Below are positions 8,028 to 16,880 of a stretch of 18,697 bases of DNA, piece by piece. Origin of the DNA: CADEEN01 sp963740395 (GTDB lineage: Bacteria; Pseudomonadota; Gammaproteobacteria; Burkholderiales; Burkholderiaceae_C); NCBI GenBank assembly GCA_963740395.1, contig CAVUEP010000075.1, positions 1 to 18,697 of the forward strand, in the 5' to 3' direction. The first letter of the stretch is position 1. Each line of letters opens with the position of its first letter. The translations under genes were made by a program, and so were the position numbers. The notes below the pieces were generated by a model. The model did not search any database. It was not told the DNA's origin and was given only the letters and a program-made list of their open reading frames with translations.

Positions 8028-10034
8028 GTGATTCTTCGCCCCCTCAGCGCTGCAGTGGCTGCGCTTTCCGTCCTGTTCATGACGGCCTGCGCAAGTCCGC
8101 CGGCGCCAAAGACCGACGCCGCCGTCCTGGCCCCCAACGCCAACCTGCTGGCCCAGGGCATTCCCGCGATTTCGATGTCGCTGGTCGAGAAAGTCCAGAA
8201 GTACACCGAGTTCCGCGGCCACGGCTTCGTCGAGTGGCACCCGCTGCGCAGCGAGATGCTGGTCACGCACCGCAAGGCGGGCGACAGCGTGACGCAGATC
8301 TACCGTCTCGACAAGCCGCTGGGCGAGCTCGAACAATTGACGCACGACGCCGAGCGCGTGGCGCGCGCGAGTTACGAGCCCAAGGAAGGCCGCTACATCG
8401 TCTTCCAACGCTCCAAGGGCGGCGACGAGGCCGACCAGATCTATCGCCTGGACCTGAGCACCCGGCAGACCACGCTGCTGACCGACCCCGACGAACGCCA
8501 CTCGATGGCCGGCTGGTTGCGCCAGTCGGGCCAGCTGATCTACAGCTCGGTGCCGCTGGACCGCACCGCACAGGGCGGCACAAGGGCCGCGCCGACGACG
8601 ACGTTGTGGGCCGTCGATCCGCTGCGGCCGCAGAGCCGCCGCAAACTGGTCGAATTGCAGGGGCCGGGGTGGTTCGCAGCCTCGGTGTCCGACGACGACC
8701 GCACCGTGGCGTTGGTCCGCTACCGATCGGCCAACGAATCCCAGATCTGGTTGCTTGACCTGGCCAGCGGCGCACAACGCCAAGTGCTGCCCGCGCCCGG
8801 TGAGATCCTCAAGGCGACGCACTTCGCCGGTGGATTCTCCAAGGACGGCAAGCGCCTGCTCGTCACCAGCGACCGCGCCGGCGAGTTCCGAGAGTTGATG
8901 AGCTATGACCTGGCCACGGCCGGCCTGACCCGCGTGAGCTCGCACATCCCCTGGGATGTCAGCGGTGGCGAGCGCTCGCACGACGGGCGTTGGCTGGCGG
9001 CGCAGGTCAACCACGATGGACGCGAGGAGCTGCGCCTGTTCGACGCGCAGTCGCTGAAGGAACTGGGCGCCCCCGCGGTACCGGTCGGCAGCATCGGCGG
9101 CATGGGTTTCCACCGCACCACGCACCATCTGGCCTACGCGATGAACACGACACGCGGCCCGAGCCAGATCTTCGTGCTCGATCCCGCCACTGGCCGCAGT
9201 GCCCAGTGGACGCGCGCACACACGCCCTCAGGCGTCGACTCGTCGACGTATGCCGACCAGCGCGTCGTGCGCTGGAAGAGCTTCGACGGCCTGCAGATCT
9301 CGGGCCTGCACACCCGACCGCCAGCGCGCTTCACGGGCAAGCGACCGGTCATCGTATCGATCCACGGCGGGCCCGAGTCGCAGGCGACGATGGGCTTCCA
9401 AGGGCGCTGGAACTACTTCGTCCAGGAACTGGGGATCGCCGTGATCGAGCCCAACGTGCGCGGTTCGTCGGGCTACGGCAAGACCTTCCTGACGCTGGAC
9501 AACGGATTCAAGCGCGAGGACTCGGTCAAGGACATCGGCGCCCTGCTCGACTGGATCGCGCAGCAGCCCGACCTGGATGCCTCGCGCGTGCTCATCACCG
9601 GCGGCAGCTACGGCGGCTACATGACACAGGCAGTCAGCGTGCATTACAGCGAGCGCATCGTCGGTGGCATCAGCATTGTCGGGATCTCGAATTTCGTCAC
9701 GTTTCTCACCAACACCGAGAGCTACCGGCGCGACCTGCGCCGCGTCGAATACGGCGACGAGCGCGACGCGGCGATGCGTGACTTCCTCGAGAAGATCTCG
9801 CCGCTGAACAACGCCGAGAAGATCAGGAAGCCGTTGTTCGTGGTGCAGGGCAAGAACGATCCACGCGTGCCGTTCACCGAGAGCGAGCAGATCGTCGCCA
9901 GGGTCCGCGCCAACGGCCTGCCAGTCTGGTACCTGCGCGGCGAGAACGAAGGTCACGGTTTCGCCCGGCAGGAGAACGCCGACTTTCTCTTCTACGCGAT
10001 GATCAAGTTCATCGAGCAAGCGCTGTTGAAATGA
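8028..10034 (+). CDS. S9-family prolyl-oligopeptidase-like serine peptidase, predicted lipoprotein
   Basis: This encodes 668 residues from a GTG at 8028, with AGGAG at 8014-8018 as ribosome site. Residues 1-22 form a lipoprotein signal ending in the lipobox FMTAC, so the mature protein probably starts at a lipidated Cys. The next ~370 residues contain beta-propeller repeats of the TolB/WD-like kind (for example SHDGRWLAAQVNHDGREELRL). The C-terminal alpha/beta-hydrolase domain carries SIHGGPESQ, EPNVRGSSGYGKTF and the catalytic triad: Ser527 in GGSYGGYMT, Asp611 in GKNDPRV and His643 in NEGHGF. It would cleave short peptides, as a dipeptidyl or acylaminoacyl peptidase, in the periplasm or at the cell surface. 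Exact specificity cannot be assigned. A strong hairpin follows directly after the stop. Confidence 0.93.
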   Translation: MILRPLSAAVAALSVLFMTACASPPAPKTDAAVLAPNANLLAQGIPAISMSLVEKVQKYTEFRGHGFVEWHPLRSEMLVTHRKAGDSVTQIYRLDKPLGELEQLTHDAERVARASYEPKEGRYIVFQRSKGGDEADQIYRLDLSTRQTTLLTDPDERHSMAGWLRQSGQLIYSSVPLDRTAQGGTRAAPTTTLWAVDPLRPQSRRKLVELQGPGWFAASVSDDDRTVALVRYRSANESQIWLLDLASGAQRQVLPAPGEILKATHFAGGFSKDGKRLLVTSDRAGEFRELMSYDLATAGLTRVSSHIPWDVSGGERSHDGRWLAAQVNHDGREELRLFDAQSLKELGAPAVPVGSIGGMGFHRTTHHLAYAMNTTRGPSQIFVLDPATGRSAQWTRAHTPSGVDSSTYADQRVVRWKSFDGLQISGLHTRPPARFTGKRPVIVSIHGGPESQATMGFQGRWNYFVQELGIAVIEPNVRGSSGYGKTFLTLDNGFKREDSVKDIGALLDWIAQQPDLDASRVLITGGSYGGYMTQAVSVHYSERIVGGISIVGISNFVTFLTNTESYRRDLRRVEYGDERDAAMRDFLEKISPLNNAEKIRKPLFVVQGKNDPRVPFTESEQIVARVRANGLPVWYLRGENEGHGFARQENADFLFYAMIKFIEQALLK

Positions 10035-10036
10035 AA

Positions 10037-10062
10037 AGAGGGGCCCCTTTTGGGGCCCCTCT
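10037..10062 (-). terminator. Perfect 11-bp GC-rich hairpin terminator between convergent genes
   Basis: AGAGGGGCCCC, loop TTTT, then GGGGCCCCTCT: a perfect inverted repeat with 11 paired bases. It lies three bases after the stop of the S9 peptidase gene and 20 bases beyond the end of aceA. Read on the minus strand, the stem is followed by a short T run (complement of the A run at 10034-10037), so it fits a factor-independent terminator for aceA best. On the plus strand no T run follows, so for the peptidase gene it may only protect the 3' end of the message. Confidence 0.85.
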
Positions 10063-10082
10063 GACGACGCATTCCGACCTGT

Positions 10083-11383
<1,301 letters not shown>

Positions 11384-11676
11384 CGTGAGCTCCTGAAGGT
11401 GGGTCGGTGGACGGGAAGATCGCCACCTAAAGCGTAACGCCGATGACGCAAGAATGATGACTTATGTCTTATAGAAGACAAATATTTTATATGTTGTATA
11501 TCAAGGACTTGGACGTTCAGCACCGCAATATGAAACGATGATGCGGCGCACAAAACGGATCGCCTTCGCTCTGGCCGTGCTTCTCCCGCACTATGAAACC
11601 CTCTGCCCGCATTACGAAAACCGCGCGCCGGCATGCGCTGCGTATCATCGATCGGGCCTCAGCTGACCCACTTGCC
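11384..11676. promoter_or_regulatory. Divergent aceA / ureohydrolase intergenic region with an AT-rich core
   Basis: This 293-base gap separates two divergent starts. The core at about 11450-11510 is strikingly AT-rich for this genome and includes the inverted repeat TGTCTT-ATAG-AAGACA at 11465-11480, followed by an AAATATTTTATATG stretch. It probably holds the aceA promoter and a binding site for its regulator. I cannot place -35 and -10 boxes with confidence, and no regulator is assigned. No gene is seen in the gap; an in-frame upstream extension of the ureohydrolase to 11593 is not supported. Confidence 0.5.
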
Positions 11677-12600
11677 ATGACCGGATTCGCCTTCACCAGC
11701 CAGAGCACCTTCATGAAGGCCCCCACAGCCGTCGATCAGCCTTACGCCGTGGCTGGCATTGCCTGGGACGGCGCGACCACCAACCGACCAGGGGCCCGCT
11801 TCGGCCCGGCTGCCGTGCGCCTGGCCAGTCACATGTTGTGCGACGGCACCCATCCGCACTTCAACGTTTCGCCCCTGGGCCAGCTTGGTGACGCCGGCGA
11901 CCTGCCGCTGCCCAATACCGGTCTGCCGGCAATGCGCGAAACCCTGGCCCGATTGGTCGGCCCGCTGATCGCCAAGCACCATATGGTCTGGCTCGGCGGT
12001 GACCACTCGATCACGCTGCCCCTGTTGCAGGCCTACCGCGCGCAATTCGGGCGCTCGCTGGCCGTGCTGCACTTCGACGCCCACTGCGACACCTGGCAAG
12101 ACCATTTCGGCGAGCCCAGCGGACATGGCACCTGGGTCTACGAAGCGATCCAGCAAGGTTTGGTCGTCAAGGAATGCTTCACGCAATTGGGCCTGCGCTC
12201 GGCGGGCGAGCGCGCCGCGCGCGACTACGTGCGCGATCAGGGCGGTCTGATCTATACAGCGCGCGAACTGCGCGGTCTCGAGAGCCCACAGCAACTCGCG
12301 CCACTGCTCGATGCGATACGAGCGCGCCTGGTCGCGCACGGCTCACCGCCGCTGTACGTGAGCCTGGACATCGACTGCCTGGACCCGGCATTTGCACCAG
12401 GAACCGGCACGCCCGAGCCGGGTGGCATGTCGACCAATCAGGTGCTCGGTTTTCTCGAGGGGCTGCAGGGACTTGACTGCGTCGGCATGGACTGCGTCGA
12501 GGTCGCACCGGCCTATGACCACGCCGAGTTGACGAGCAATGCCGCAGCCCACTTCGTCTGGACCTATCTGTGCGGGCAGATCGCCGCGGCACCGAGATGA
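11677..12600 (+). CDS. Agmatinase-like ureohydrolase (arginase family)
   Basis: This encodes 307 residues from the ATG at 11677; the frame is open to 11593, and an inner ATG at 11713 is also possible. No clear ribosome site helps. Metal-binding motifs of the arginase/agmatinase fold are complete: GGDHS (H110), DAHCDTW (D134, H136, D138) and SLDIDCLDPAFAPGTGTPEP (D231, D233), with the numbering depending on the chosen start. The family uses two Mn ions to hydrolyse a guanidino group to urea. The APGTGTPEPGG loop and the short N-terminus favour agmatinase (agmatine to putrescine) or guanidinobutyrase over arginase, and the nearby putrescine-degradation genes support agmatinase. It ends three bases from the convergent Lrp-type gene. 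The substrate is inferred from context. Confidence 0.88.
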   Translation: MTGFAFTSQSTFMKAPTAVDQPYAVAGIAWDGATTNRPGARFGPAAVRLASHMLCDGTHPHFNVSPLGQLGDAGDLPLPNTGLPAMRETLARLVGPLIAKHHMVWLGGDHSITLPLLQAYRAQFGRSLAVLHFDAHCDTWQDHFGEPSGHGTWVYEAIQQGLVVKECFTQLGLRSAGERAARDYVRDQGGLIYTARELRGLESPQQLAPLLDAIRARLVAHGSPPLYVSLDIDCLDPAFAPGTGTPEPGGMSTNQVLGFLEGLQGLDCVGMDCVEVAPAYDHAELTSNAAAHFVWTYLCGQIAAAPR

Positions 12601-12603
12601 GCC

Positions 12604-13092
12604 TCACATTTCTGGCAACGCCAAGGCGGTCGTTTTCTTGACGGTGCGCAGCACCAGCATCGAGTTCGAGCGCATCACGCCGGGCAGGCGCATCAACACC
12701 TCGGTGTGGAAGCGCTCCAGGTCCTCGGCGTCGCGGTAAGTGAAGCGAATCATGTAGTCGTTGCTGCCGGCAACGTAGTAGCAGTCGAGTACGCGCGGCT
12801 CATCGCGAACGGCCCGCTCGAAGGCCGTCAGCATGGTGTCGGTCAACGTTTCGAGATTGACGATGGTGAAACTGGTGCCGTGCTGCCCGATTGCCTTGGG
12901 ATTGAGCAGTGCGGTGTACTTGGCGATGACGCCCGCGTCTTCGAGTTGTCGCACGCGCCGCAGGCACGCCGATGGCGACAAGTGAACGGCTTGCGATAGA
13001 TCCAGGTTGCTGAGCCGGCCATTGGCCTGCAACTCGTTCAGGATCAAGACATCGATCGCATCAAGTTGCACGATACTGCTTTGATTTCGCAT
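12604..13092 (-). CDS. Lrp/AsnC-family transcriptional regulator
   Basis: This encodes 162 residues from the ATG at 13092; the frame extends to 13164 without similarity. The N-terminal winged helix-turn-helix reads LDAIDVLILNELQANGRLSN, then LSQAVHLSPSACLRRVRQLEDAGVI, the classic AsnC-type DNA-binding unit. The C-terminal RAM/ligand-binding domain has VLDCYYVAGSNDYMIRF and LPGVMRSNSMLVLRTVKKTT. Proteins of this family form octamers or other multimers and sense amino acids or related effectors. The gene is divergent from the aminotransferase gene (154 bases between starts) and convergent with the ureohydrolase gene, so it probably controls the polyamine/amino-acid genes around it. The effector is unknown. 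Confidence 0.92.
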   Translation of the reverse strand: MRNQSSIVQLDAIDVLILNELQANGRLSNLDLSQAVHLSPSACLRRVRQLEDAGVIAKYTALLNPKAIGQHGTSFTIVNLETLTDTMLTAFERAVRDEPRVLDCYYVAGSNDYMIRFTYRDAEDLERFHTEVLMRLPGVMRSNSMLVLRTVKKTTALALPEM

Positions 13093-13246
13093 TTGATGCT
13101 GTGTAGGTGGCGATTCAGCGCATGATATTGCTAAACCGCGGGTATGCCCACCCCGATTGAGCAACCCTATTGCGCTGCCGCGTGCCTAGACTGGCAGCAT
13201 GCCGAGGCTCACACTGTGTGCCTTGCAGACCCTCGGAGAATCTGCC
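13093..13246. promoter_or_regulatory. Divergent Lrp / aminotransferase control region with inverted repeats
   Basis: Three inverted repeats are visible: TTCAGC-N10-GCTAAA (13114-13135, one mismatch), GCAA-N5-TTGC (13161-13173) and GCTGCC-N13-GGCAGC (13174-13198, perfect arms). Lrp/AsnC proteins usually bind several weakly palindromic sites beside their own gene, so these are candidate operators. GGAGA at 13234-13238 is the ribosome site of the aminotransferase gene and fixes its ATG at 13247. No confident -35/-10 pair was found. Confidence 0.45.
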
Positions 13247-14554
13247 ATGGCGAAGAAGATGGATGCGTATTGGATGCCTTTCACCGCCAATCGGCAGTTC
13301 AAGAAGGCGCCACGCATGTTGGCCAAGAGCCGGGGCATGTACTTCTGGACCCCCGAGGGTCGCGAGATCCTTGACGGTGCCGCAGGCCTGTGGTGCGTCA
13401 ACGCCGGCCACACGCGGCCGAAGATCGTGAAGGCCATCGCCGAGCAGGCCGCGGAACTCGACTTCGCGCCGCCGTTCCAAATGGCCCACCCGAAGGCCTT
13501 CGAACTCGCCGAGGCGCTGATCAAGATCACGCCGCAGGGACTCGACAAGGTCTTCTACACGAACTCGGGGTCCGAGGCGGTGGAGACGGCACTGAAGATG
13601 GCCATCGCCTACCACCGGGCGCGCGGTGAGGGCACGCGCACGCGTTTGATCGGCCGCGAGCGCGGTTATCACGGTGTCAACTTCGGCGGCATCTCGGTGG
13701 GCGGCATCGTCGCCAATCGCAAGATGTTCGGCACCTTGCTCGCGGGCGTCGACCACATCCGCCATACGCATGACCCGGCGCGCAATGCCTGGTCGATCGG
13801 CGTGCCGGCACATGGCGCGGAATTCGCCGACGACCTCGAGCGGCTGGTCGCGCTGCACGATGCGTCGACGATCGCGGCCGTGATCGTCGAACCCGTCGCC
13901 GGATCGACTGGCGTGTTGCTGCCACCCAAGGGCTACTTGGAAAGGTTGCGCGCGATCTGCGACAAGCACGGCATCCTGTTGATCTTCGACGAGGTCATTA
14001 CGGGCTTCGGCCGCACCGGCCAGCCCTTCGCGGCGCAGACTTTCGGCGTCACGCCCGACTTGATGACGTTGGCCAAGGGCATCACGAACGGTTGCGTGCC
14101 GATGGGCGCGGTGGTCGCCAGCAACAAGATCCACGACGCTTTCATGACCGGGCCGGAGCACCTGATCGAGTTCTTCCACGGCTACACCTACTCGGCGCAT
14201 CCGCTGGCTTGCGCGGCCGCGCTGGCCACCCTGGAGACCTACGCCGACGAAGGCCTGCTCACACGGGCCGGGGAACTCGAGGGCTACTTCGCCGACGCGT
14301 TGCATTCGCTCAAGGGCCTGCCCAACGTGATCGACATTCGCAACGTCGGACTGGTCGGTGGCGTCGAGTTGAGCGCCAGGCCCGGCGAACCCGGCAAGCG
14401 CGCATTCGACATCTTCCTCGACTGCTGGGAACAGGGCCTGCTGTTGCGCACCACAGGTGACATCGTCGCCCTGTCCCCACCGCTGATCATCGAGAAGGCA
14501 CAGATCGACCGCCTCGTCGACGGGCTCGGCGCAGCGATCAAGCGCTGCGGCTAA
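13247..14554 (+). CDS. Class III omega-amino-acid:pyruvate aminotransferase
   Basis: This encodes 435 residues. The ATG at 13247 has a GGAGA ribosome site eight bases upstream; an earlier ATG at 13199 lacks one. The start YWMPFTANRQFKKAPRM and GAAGLWCVNAGHTRPKI are hallmarks of the omega-amino acid:pyruvate (beta-alanine) aminotransferases. Other PLP-fold elements are TNSGSEAVETALKMA (phosphate loop), IFDEVITGFGRTG (D248, contacts the PLP ring nitrogen) and LAKGITNG (K277, the Schiff-base lysine). Such enzymes move the terminal amino group of beta-alanine, GABA, putrescine or taurine-like compounds to pyruvate. In front of puuB, puuD and puuA homologues it may act on putrescine or GABA, and could offer a non-glutamylated route. 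Exact substrate unknown. The stop is 43 bases before the oxidase gene, so an operon is likely. Confidence 0.92.
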   Translation: MAKKMDAYWMPFTANRQFKKAPRMLAKSRGMYFWTPEGREILDGAAGLWCVNAGHTRPKIVKAIAEQAAELDFAPPFQMAHPKAFELAEALIKITPQGLDKVFYTNSGSEAVETALKMAIAYHRARGEGTRTRLIGRERGYHGVNFGGISVGGIVANRKMFGTLLAGVDHIRHTHDPARNAWSIGVPAHGAEFADDLERLVALHDASTIAAVIVEPVAGSTGVLLPPKGYLERLRAICDKHGILLIFDEVITGFGRTGQPFAAQTFGVTPDLMTLAKGITNGCVPMGAVVASNKIHDAFMTGPEHLIEFFHGYTYSAHPLACAAALATLETYADEGLLTRAGELEGYFADALHSLKGLPNVIDIRNVGLVGGVELSARPGEPGKRAFDIFLDCWEQGLLLRTTGDIVALSPPLIIEKAQIDRLVDGLGAAIKRCG

Positions 14555-14597
14555 GCGCCGTCCACGCCCAACAAAGGACACTGCCTAGCGCCTACCT

Positions 14598-15920
14598 ATG
14601 CCGCTGCTCGACACTGACCGCGATCTGACGCGTCACTCGTACTACGCCGCCACGGCCCCGCGCCTGCAAAGCTTTGAGGCGCTGCAGGGCGACGCCGGCG
14701 TCTGCGATGTGGCCATCGTCGGCGGCGGTCTGGCCGGTCTGTCGGCAGCGATCGACTTGCGCGAGCGCGGATTCGACACCGTGCTGCTCGAGGCGCGGCA
14801 AATCGGCTGGGGGGCGAGCGGACGCAACGGCGGCCAGGCCATCCACGGCTTGGCGTGCGACCAGGCGACGATCGAGGAGCAACTGGGCCGTGCGCAGGCC
14901 AGGCAGGTGTTTCAGATGTCGATCGAGGCGCTCGACCTGATCCGCCAGCGCTGCGCGCAGTTCGACATCGATTGCGATTGGCGCGACGGTTACCTCGGCG
15001 TGGCCACCAGCCCACGCAAGGTCGTGGCGCTGCGCGCCGACGCCGACCGTTTGGCAGATCGCTATGGCTACCCCCTGCGCTGGATCGAACAGGCGGAGCT
15101 GGCGTCGTGGATCGACAGCCGGCGCTACGTGGGCGCCGTGCACGACCCGCGCTCGGGCCATCTGCATCCCTTGAAATACTGCTTTGGTTTGGCGCGTGCG
15201 GCCGCTGAACTGGGCGTGCGCCTGCATGAGCAAACCACGGTCACGCGCATCGAGCGCGGGCGCAACGGCGTCACATTGCACACGGCCGCGGGTGCGACGC
15301 TGCGAGCCCGCCAGATGCTGTTGGCAGGCAATGTCTACCTGCAGGAACTCGCTCCCGGCGTGGCGCCGCAGTTGAGCGCACGCATCATGCCGGTCGGCAC
15401 CTACATCGCCTGCTCCAAGGCCCTTCCCGCAATGCAGGCCGAGGCCCTGATCCCGTGCGGCGCCGCAGTCTGCGACAACAATTTCGTGCTCGACTACTTC
15501 CGCACCACGGCCGACCACCGCATGCTGTACGGCGGACGCGTCAGCTACAGCACGGCCACGCCGGCGCATTTGGCACAGTCGATGCAACGGCGCATGGCGG
15601 CGACGTTCCCGCAACTGCGAGAGGTCGAGATCGAGTACGCCTGGGGCGGATTCGTCGACATTTCGATGAACCGGGCGCCCGACTTCGGTCGCCTGCCTGC
15701 CTTGGGTGACCAGGTCTACTACTTGCAAGGCTTCTCCGGCCACGGCCTGGCCCTGACCGGCATGGCCGGCAAGCTGGTGGCCGAGGCGATGGCCGGCGAC
15801 GCCGCGCGATTCGATACCTTCGCGCGCTTGAAGCACCGCGCCTTCCCCGGCGGCAGAGCATTGCGCACGCCTGCGCTGATACTCGGCATGGCCTATTACC
15901 GATTGAAGGACATGCTGTGA
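14598..15920 (+). CDS. puuB: FAD-dependent oxidoreductase, gamma-glutamylputrescine oxidase-like (PuuB)
   Basis: This encodes 440 residues from the ATG at 14598. An in-frame TAG at 14586 rules out a longer form, although the AAGGA at 14574 is far from the start. The N-terminal Rossmann motif VAIVGGGLAGLSAAIDL (GxGxxG at residues 42-47) ends with LLEA (E66 for the FAD ribose). WGASGRNGGQ (71-80) is the second flavin motif of the DAO family, and DISMNRAPDFGRL with QGFSGHGLALTGMAGKL closes the FAD site. The N-terminal HSYYAATA is typical of PuuB/OrdL proteins. It would oxidise gamma-glutamylputrescine to the aldehyde, giving ammonia and hydrogen peroxide. The stop overlaps the puuD-like GTG as GTGA. 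Related amine or amino-acid oxidases of this family remain possible, but the neighbours support PuuB. Confidence 0.87.
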   Translation: MPLLDTDRDLTRHSYYAATAPRLQSFEALQGDAGVCDVAIVGGGLAGLSAAIDLRERGFDTVLLEARQIGWGASGRNGGQAIHGLACDQATIEEQLGRAQARQVFQMSIEALDLIRQRCAQFDIDCDWRDGYLGVATSPRKVVALRADADRLADRYGYPLRWIEQAELASWIDSRRYVGAVHDPRSGHLHPLKYCFGLARAAAELGVRLHEQTTVTRIERGRNGVTLHTAAGATLRARQMLLAGNVYLQELAPGVAPQLSARIMPVGTYIACSKALPAMQAEALIPCGAAVCDNNFVLDYFRTTADHRMLYGGRVSYSTATPAHLAQSMQRRMAATFPQLREVEIEYAWGGFVDISMNRAPDFGRLPALGDQVYYLQGFSGHGLALTGMAGKLVAEAMAGDAARFDTFARLKHRAFPGGRALRTPALILGMAYYRLKDML

Positions 15921-16681
15921 GCTTGCGTGGCAAACCAGTCGTGCTCGTGACCGCTTGCAACCGCGGGCTGGGCCAGCACGACTATCACATCGTCGGTACG
16001 AAATACGTTGAGGCCGTGCGGCTGGCCGGCGGCCAACCGCTGGTGGTGCCCAGCGCAGAACGCGGCGACCTCGAGTTCCTGCTCGACCTCGCCGATGGCC
16101 TGCTATTGACCGGCTCGCCGTCGAACGTGCATCCAGACCACTTCGACGAAGACGTCCACGACCCTGCCCTGCCGCTCGACCCCGTTCGCGACGCCTGGAC
16201 CCTGCCGATGATTCCGAAGGCGATCGCGCGTGGCGTGCCGTTGCTGGGCATCTGCCGCGGTGCACAGGAAACGAACGTCGCGCTTGGTGGCAGCCTGCAC
16301 CAGGCCGTGCACGAGCTGCCGGGCCACCACGATCACCGCGACGACAACACGGCCACGCTCGAGGTCCAATACGGCCTGGCGCACAGTGTCACCGTCGAGC
16401 CAGGCGGCAAACTGTTCCAGCTGACCGGCCTGCCGAAATTCGAAGTCAACTCGCTGCACGGCCAGGCCGTCAACCGGCTTGGGCAGGGGTTGCAGGTCGA
16501 GGCCCGTGCGCCCGATGGCGTGATCGAAGCGTTTTCCAAACCCGACGCGCCCGCATTCACACTTTGCCTGCAGTGGCATGCGGAGTGGCAGGCCACGGAC
16601 AACCCGGTCTCGATGAAGATCCTCAAGGCCTTTGGCGCCGCCTGCTTGGCACGCCAGCGGCAGCGACAACTCAACAGGTAG
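15917..16681 (+). CDS. puuD: Class I glutamine amidotransferase-like gamma-glutamyl-GABA hydrolase (PuuD)
   Basis: This encodes 254 residues from a GTG at 15917 that overlaps the stop of puuB. The class I glutamine-amidotransferase triad is intact: Cys113 in GICRGAQETN, and His221 and Glu223 in LQWHAEWQ. DGLLLTGSPSNVHP and EVNSLHGQAVNRL match the peptidase C26 / PuuD family. It would hydrolyse gamma-glutamyl-GABA to glutamate and GABA, the last glutamylated step of putrescine breakdown in the cytosol. The next gene, a glutamine synthetase homologue, starts four bases after the stop (16681), so the order puuB-puuD-puuA forms one unit. No aldehyde dehydrogenase (PuuC) gene is visible before the sequence changes origin; it may lie further on in the true genome. 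Confidence 0.9.
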   Translation: MSLRGKPVVLVTACNRGLGQHDYHIVGTKYVEAVRLAGGQPLVVPSAERGDLEFLLDLADGLLLTGSPSNVHPDHFDEDVHDPALPLDPVRDAWTLPMIPKAIARGVPLLGICRGAQETNVALGGSLHQAVHELPGHHDHRDDNTATLEVQYGLAHSVTVEPGGKLFQLTGLPKFEVNSLHGQAVNRLGQGLQVEARAPDGVIEAFSKPDAPAFTLCLQWHAEWQATDNPVSMKILKAFGAACLARQRQRQLNR

Positions 16682-16685
16682 CCCC

Positions 16686-16880
16686 ATGGTATTGCGCAGC
16701 AATAAATCCACCTTCGCCGATCTCGAGAACTGGCTCAATGAGCACCGCGTCACCGAAGTCGAGTGCCTGGTCCCCGACCTGACCGGCGTGGCGCGCGGCA
16801 AGATCCTGCCGCGCGAGAAGTTCACCGAAGATCGCGGCATCGGTGCTTTCGGAAAGAGACTTCCTGCCTTCCTCGACTGA
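16686..16880 (+). pseudogene. puuA: N-terminal fragment of a glutamine synthetase-family ligase (PuuA-like), cut by the junction
   Basis: An ATG at 16686 starts right after the puuD stop, with a weak AGG upstream. The first ~52 residues (FADLENWLNEHRVTEVECLVPDLTG split around TGVARGKILPREKF and FTEDRG) are the conserved N-terminal beta-grasp domain of GS-like proteins, as in gamma-glutamylputrescine synthetases. After the Gly-Ile codons near 16840 the usual continuation (an R-L-P-E type segment, then the catalytic domain) is missing. The frame instead reads 12 unrelated residues to a chance TGA at 16878. The rest of a ~450-residue enzyme is absent. The cut coincides with the change of base composition, so this is an effect of the junction and not a natural truncation. 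Whole, it would start the pathway by ATP-dependent glutamylation of putrescine. Confidence 0.88.
16835..16846. other. Junction between bacterial DNA and ciliate-type nuclear DNA
   Basis: GS similarity ends at the codons for Glu-Asp-Arg-Gly (about 16828-16839). By 16843 a new plus-strand frame (GTG CTT TCG GAA) reads Ser/Pro-rich protein under the ciliate code. GC content drops downstream: two rows I counted (18001-18060 and 18241-18300) have about 33 and 48 percent GC, while bacterial rows are near 70 percent. No telomere repeat, target-site duplication, insertion sequence or att-like repeat is seen at the join. The exact base cannot be fixed by eye. Confidence 0.8.

Noticed and set aside
6692..8275. 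527-codon minus-strand open frame opposite the alcohol dehydrogenase.
   Set aside because: The plus-strand gene has all metal and nucleotide motifs; the antisense frame is a His/Arg-rich shadow.
13115..16265. Long minus-strand open frames of 488 and 557 codons opposite the aminotransferase and puuB/puuD genes.
   Set aside because: They mirror strongly supported genes, show no motif or ribosome site, and have low-complexity shadow composition.
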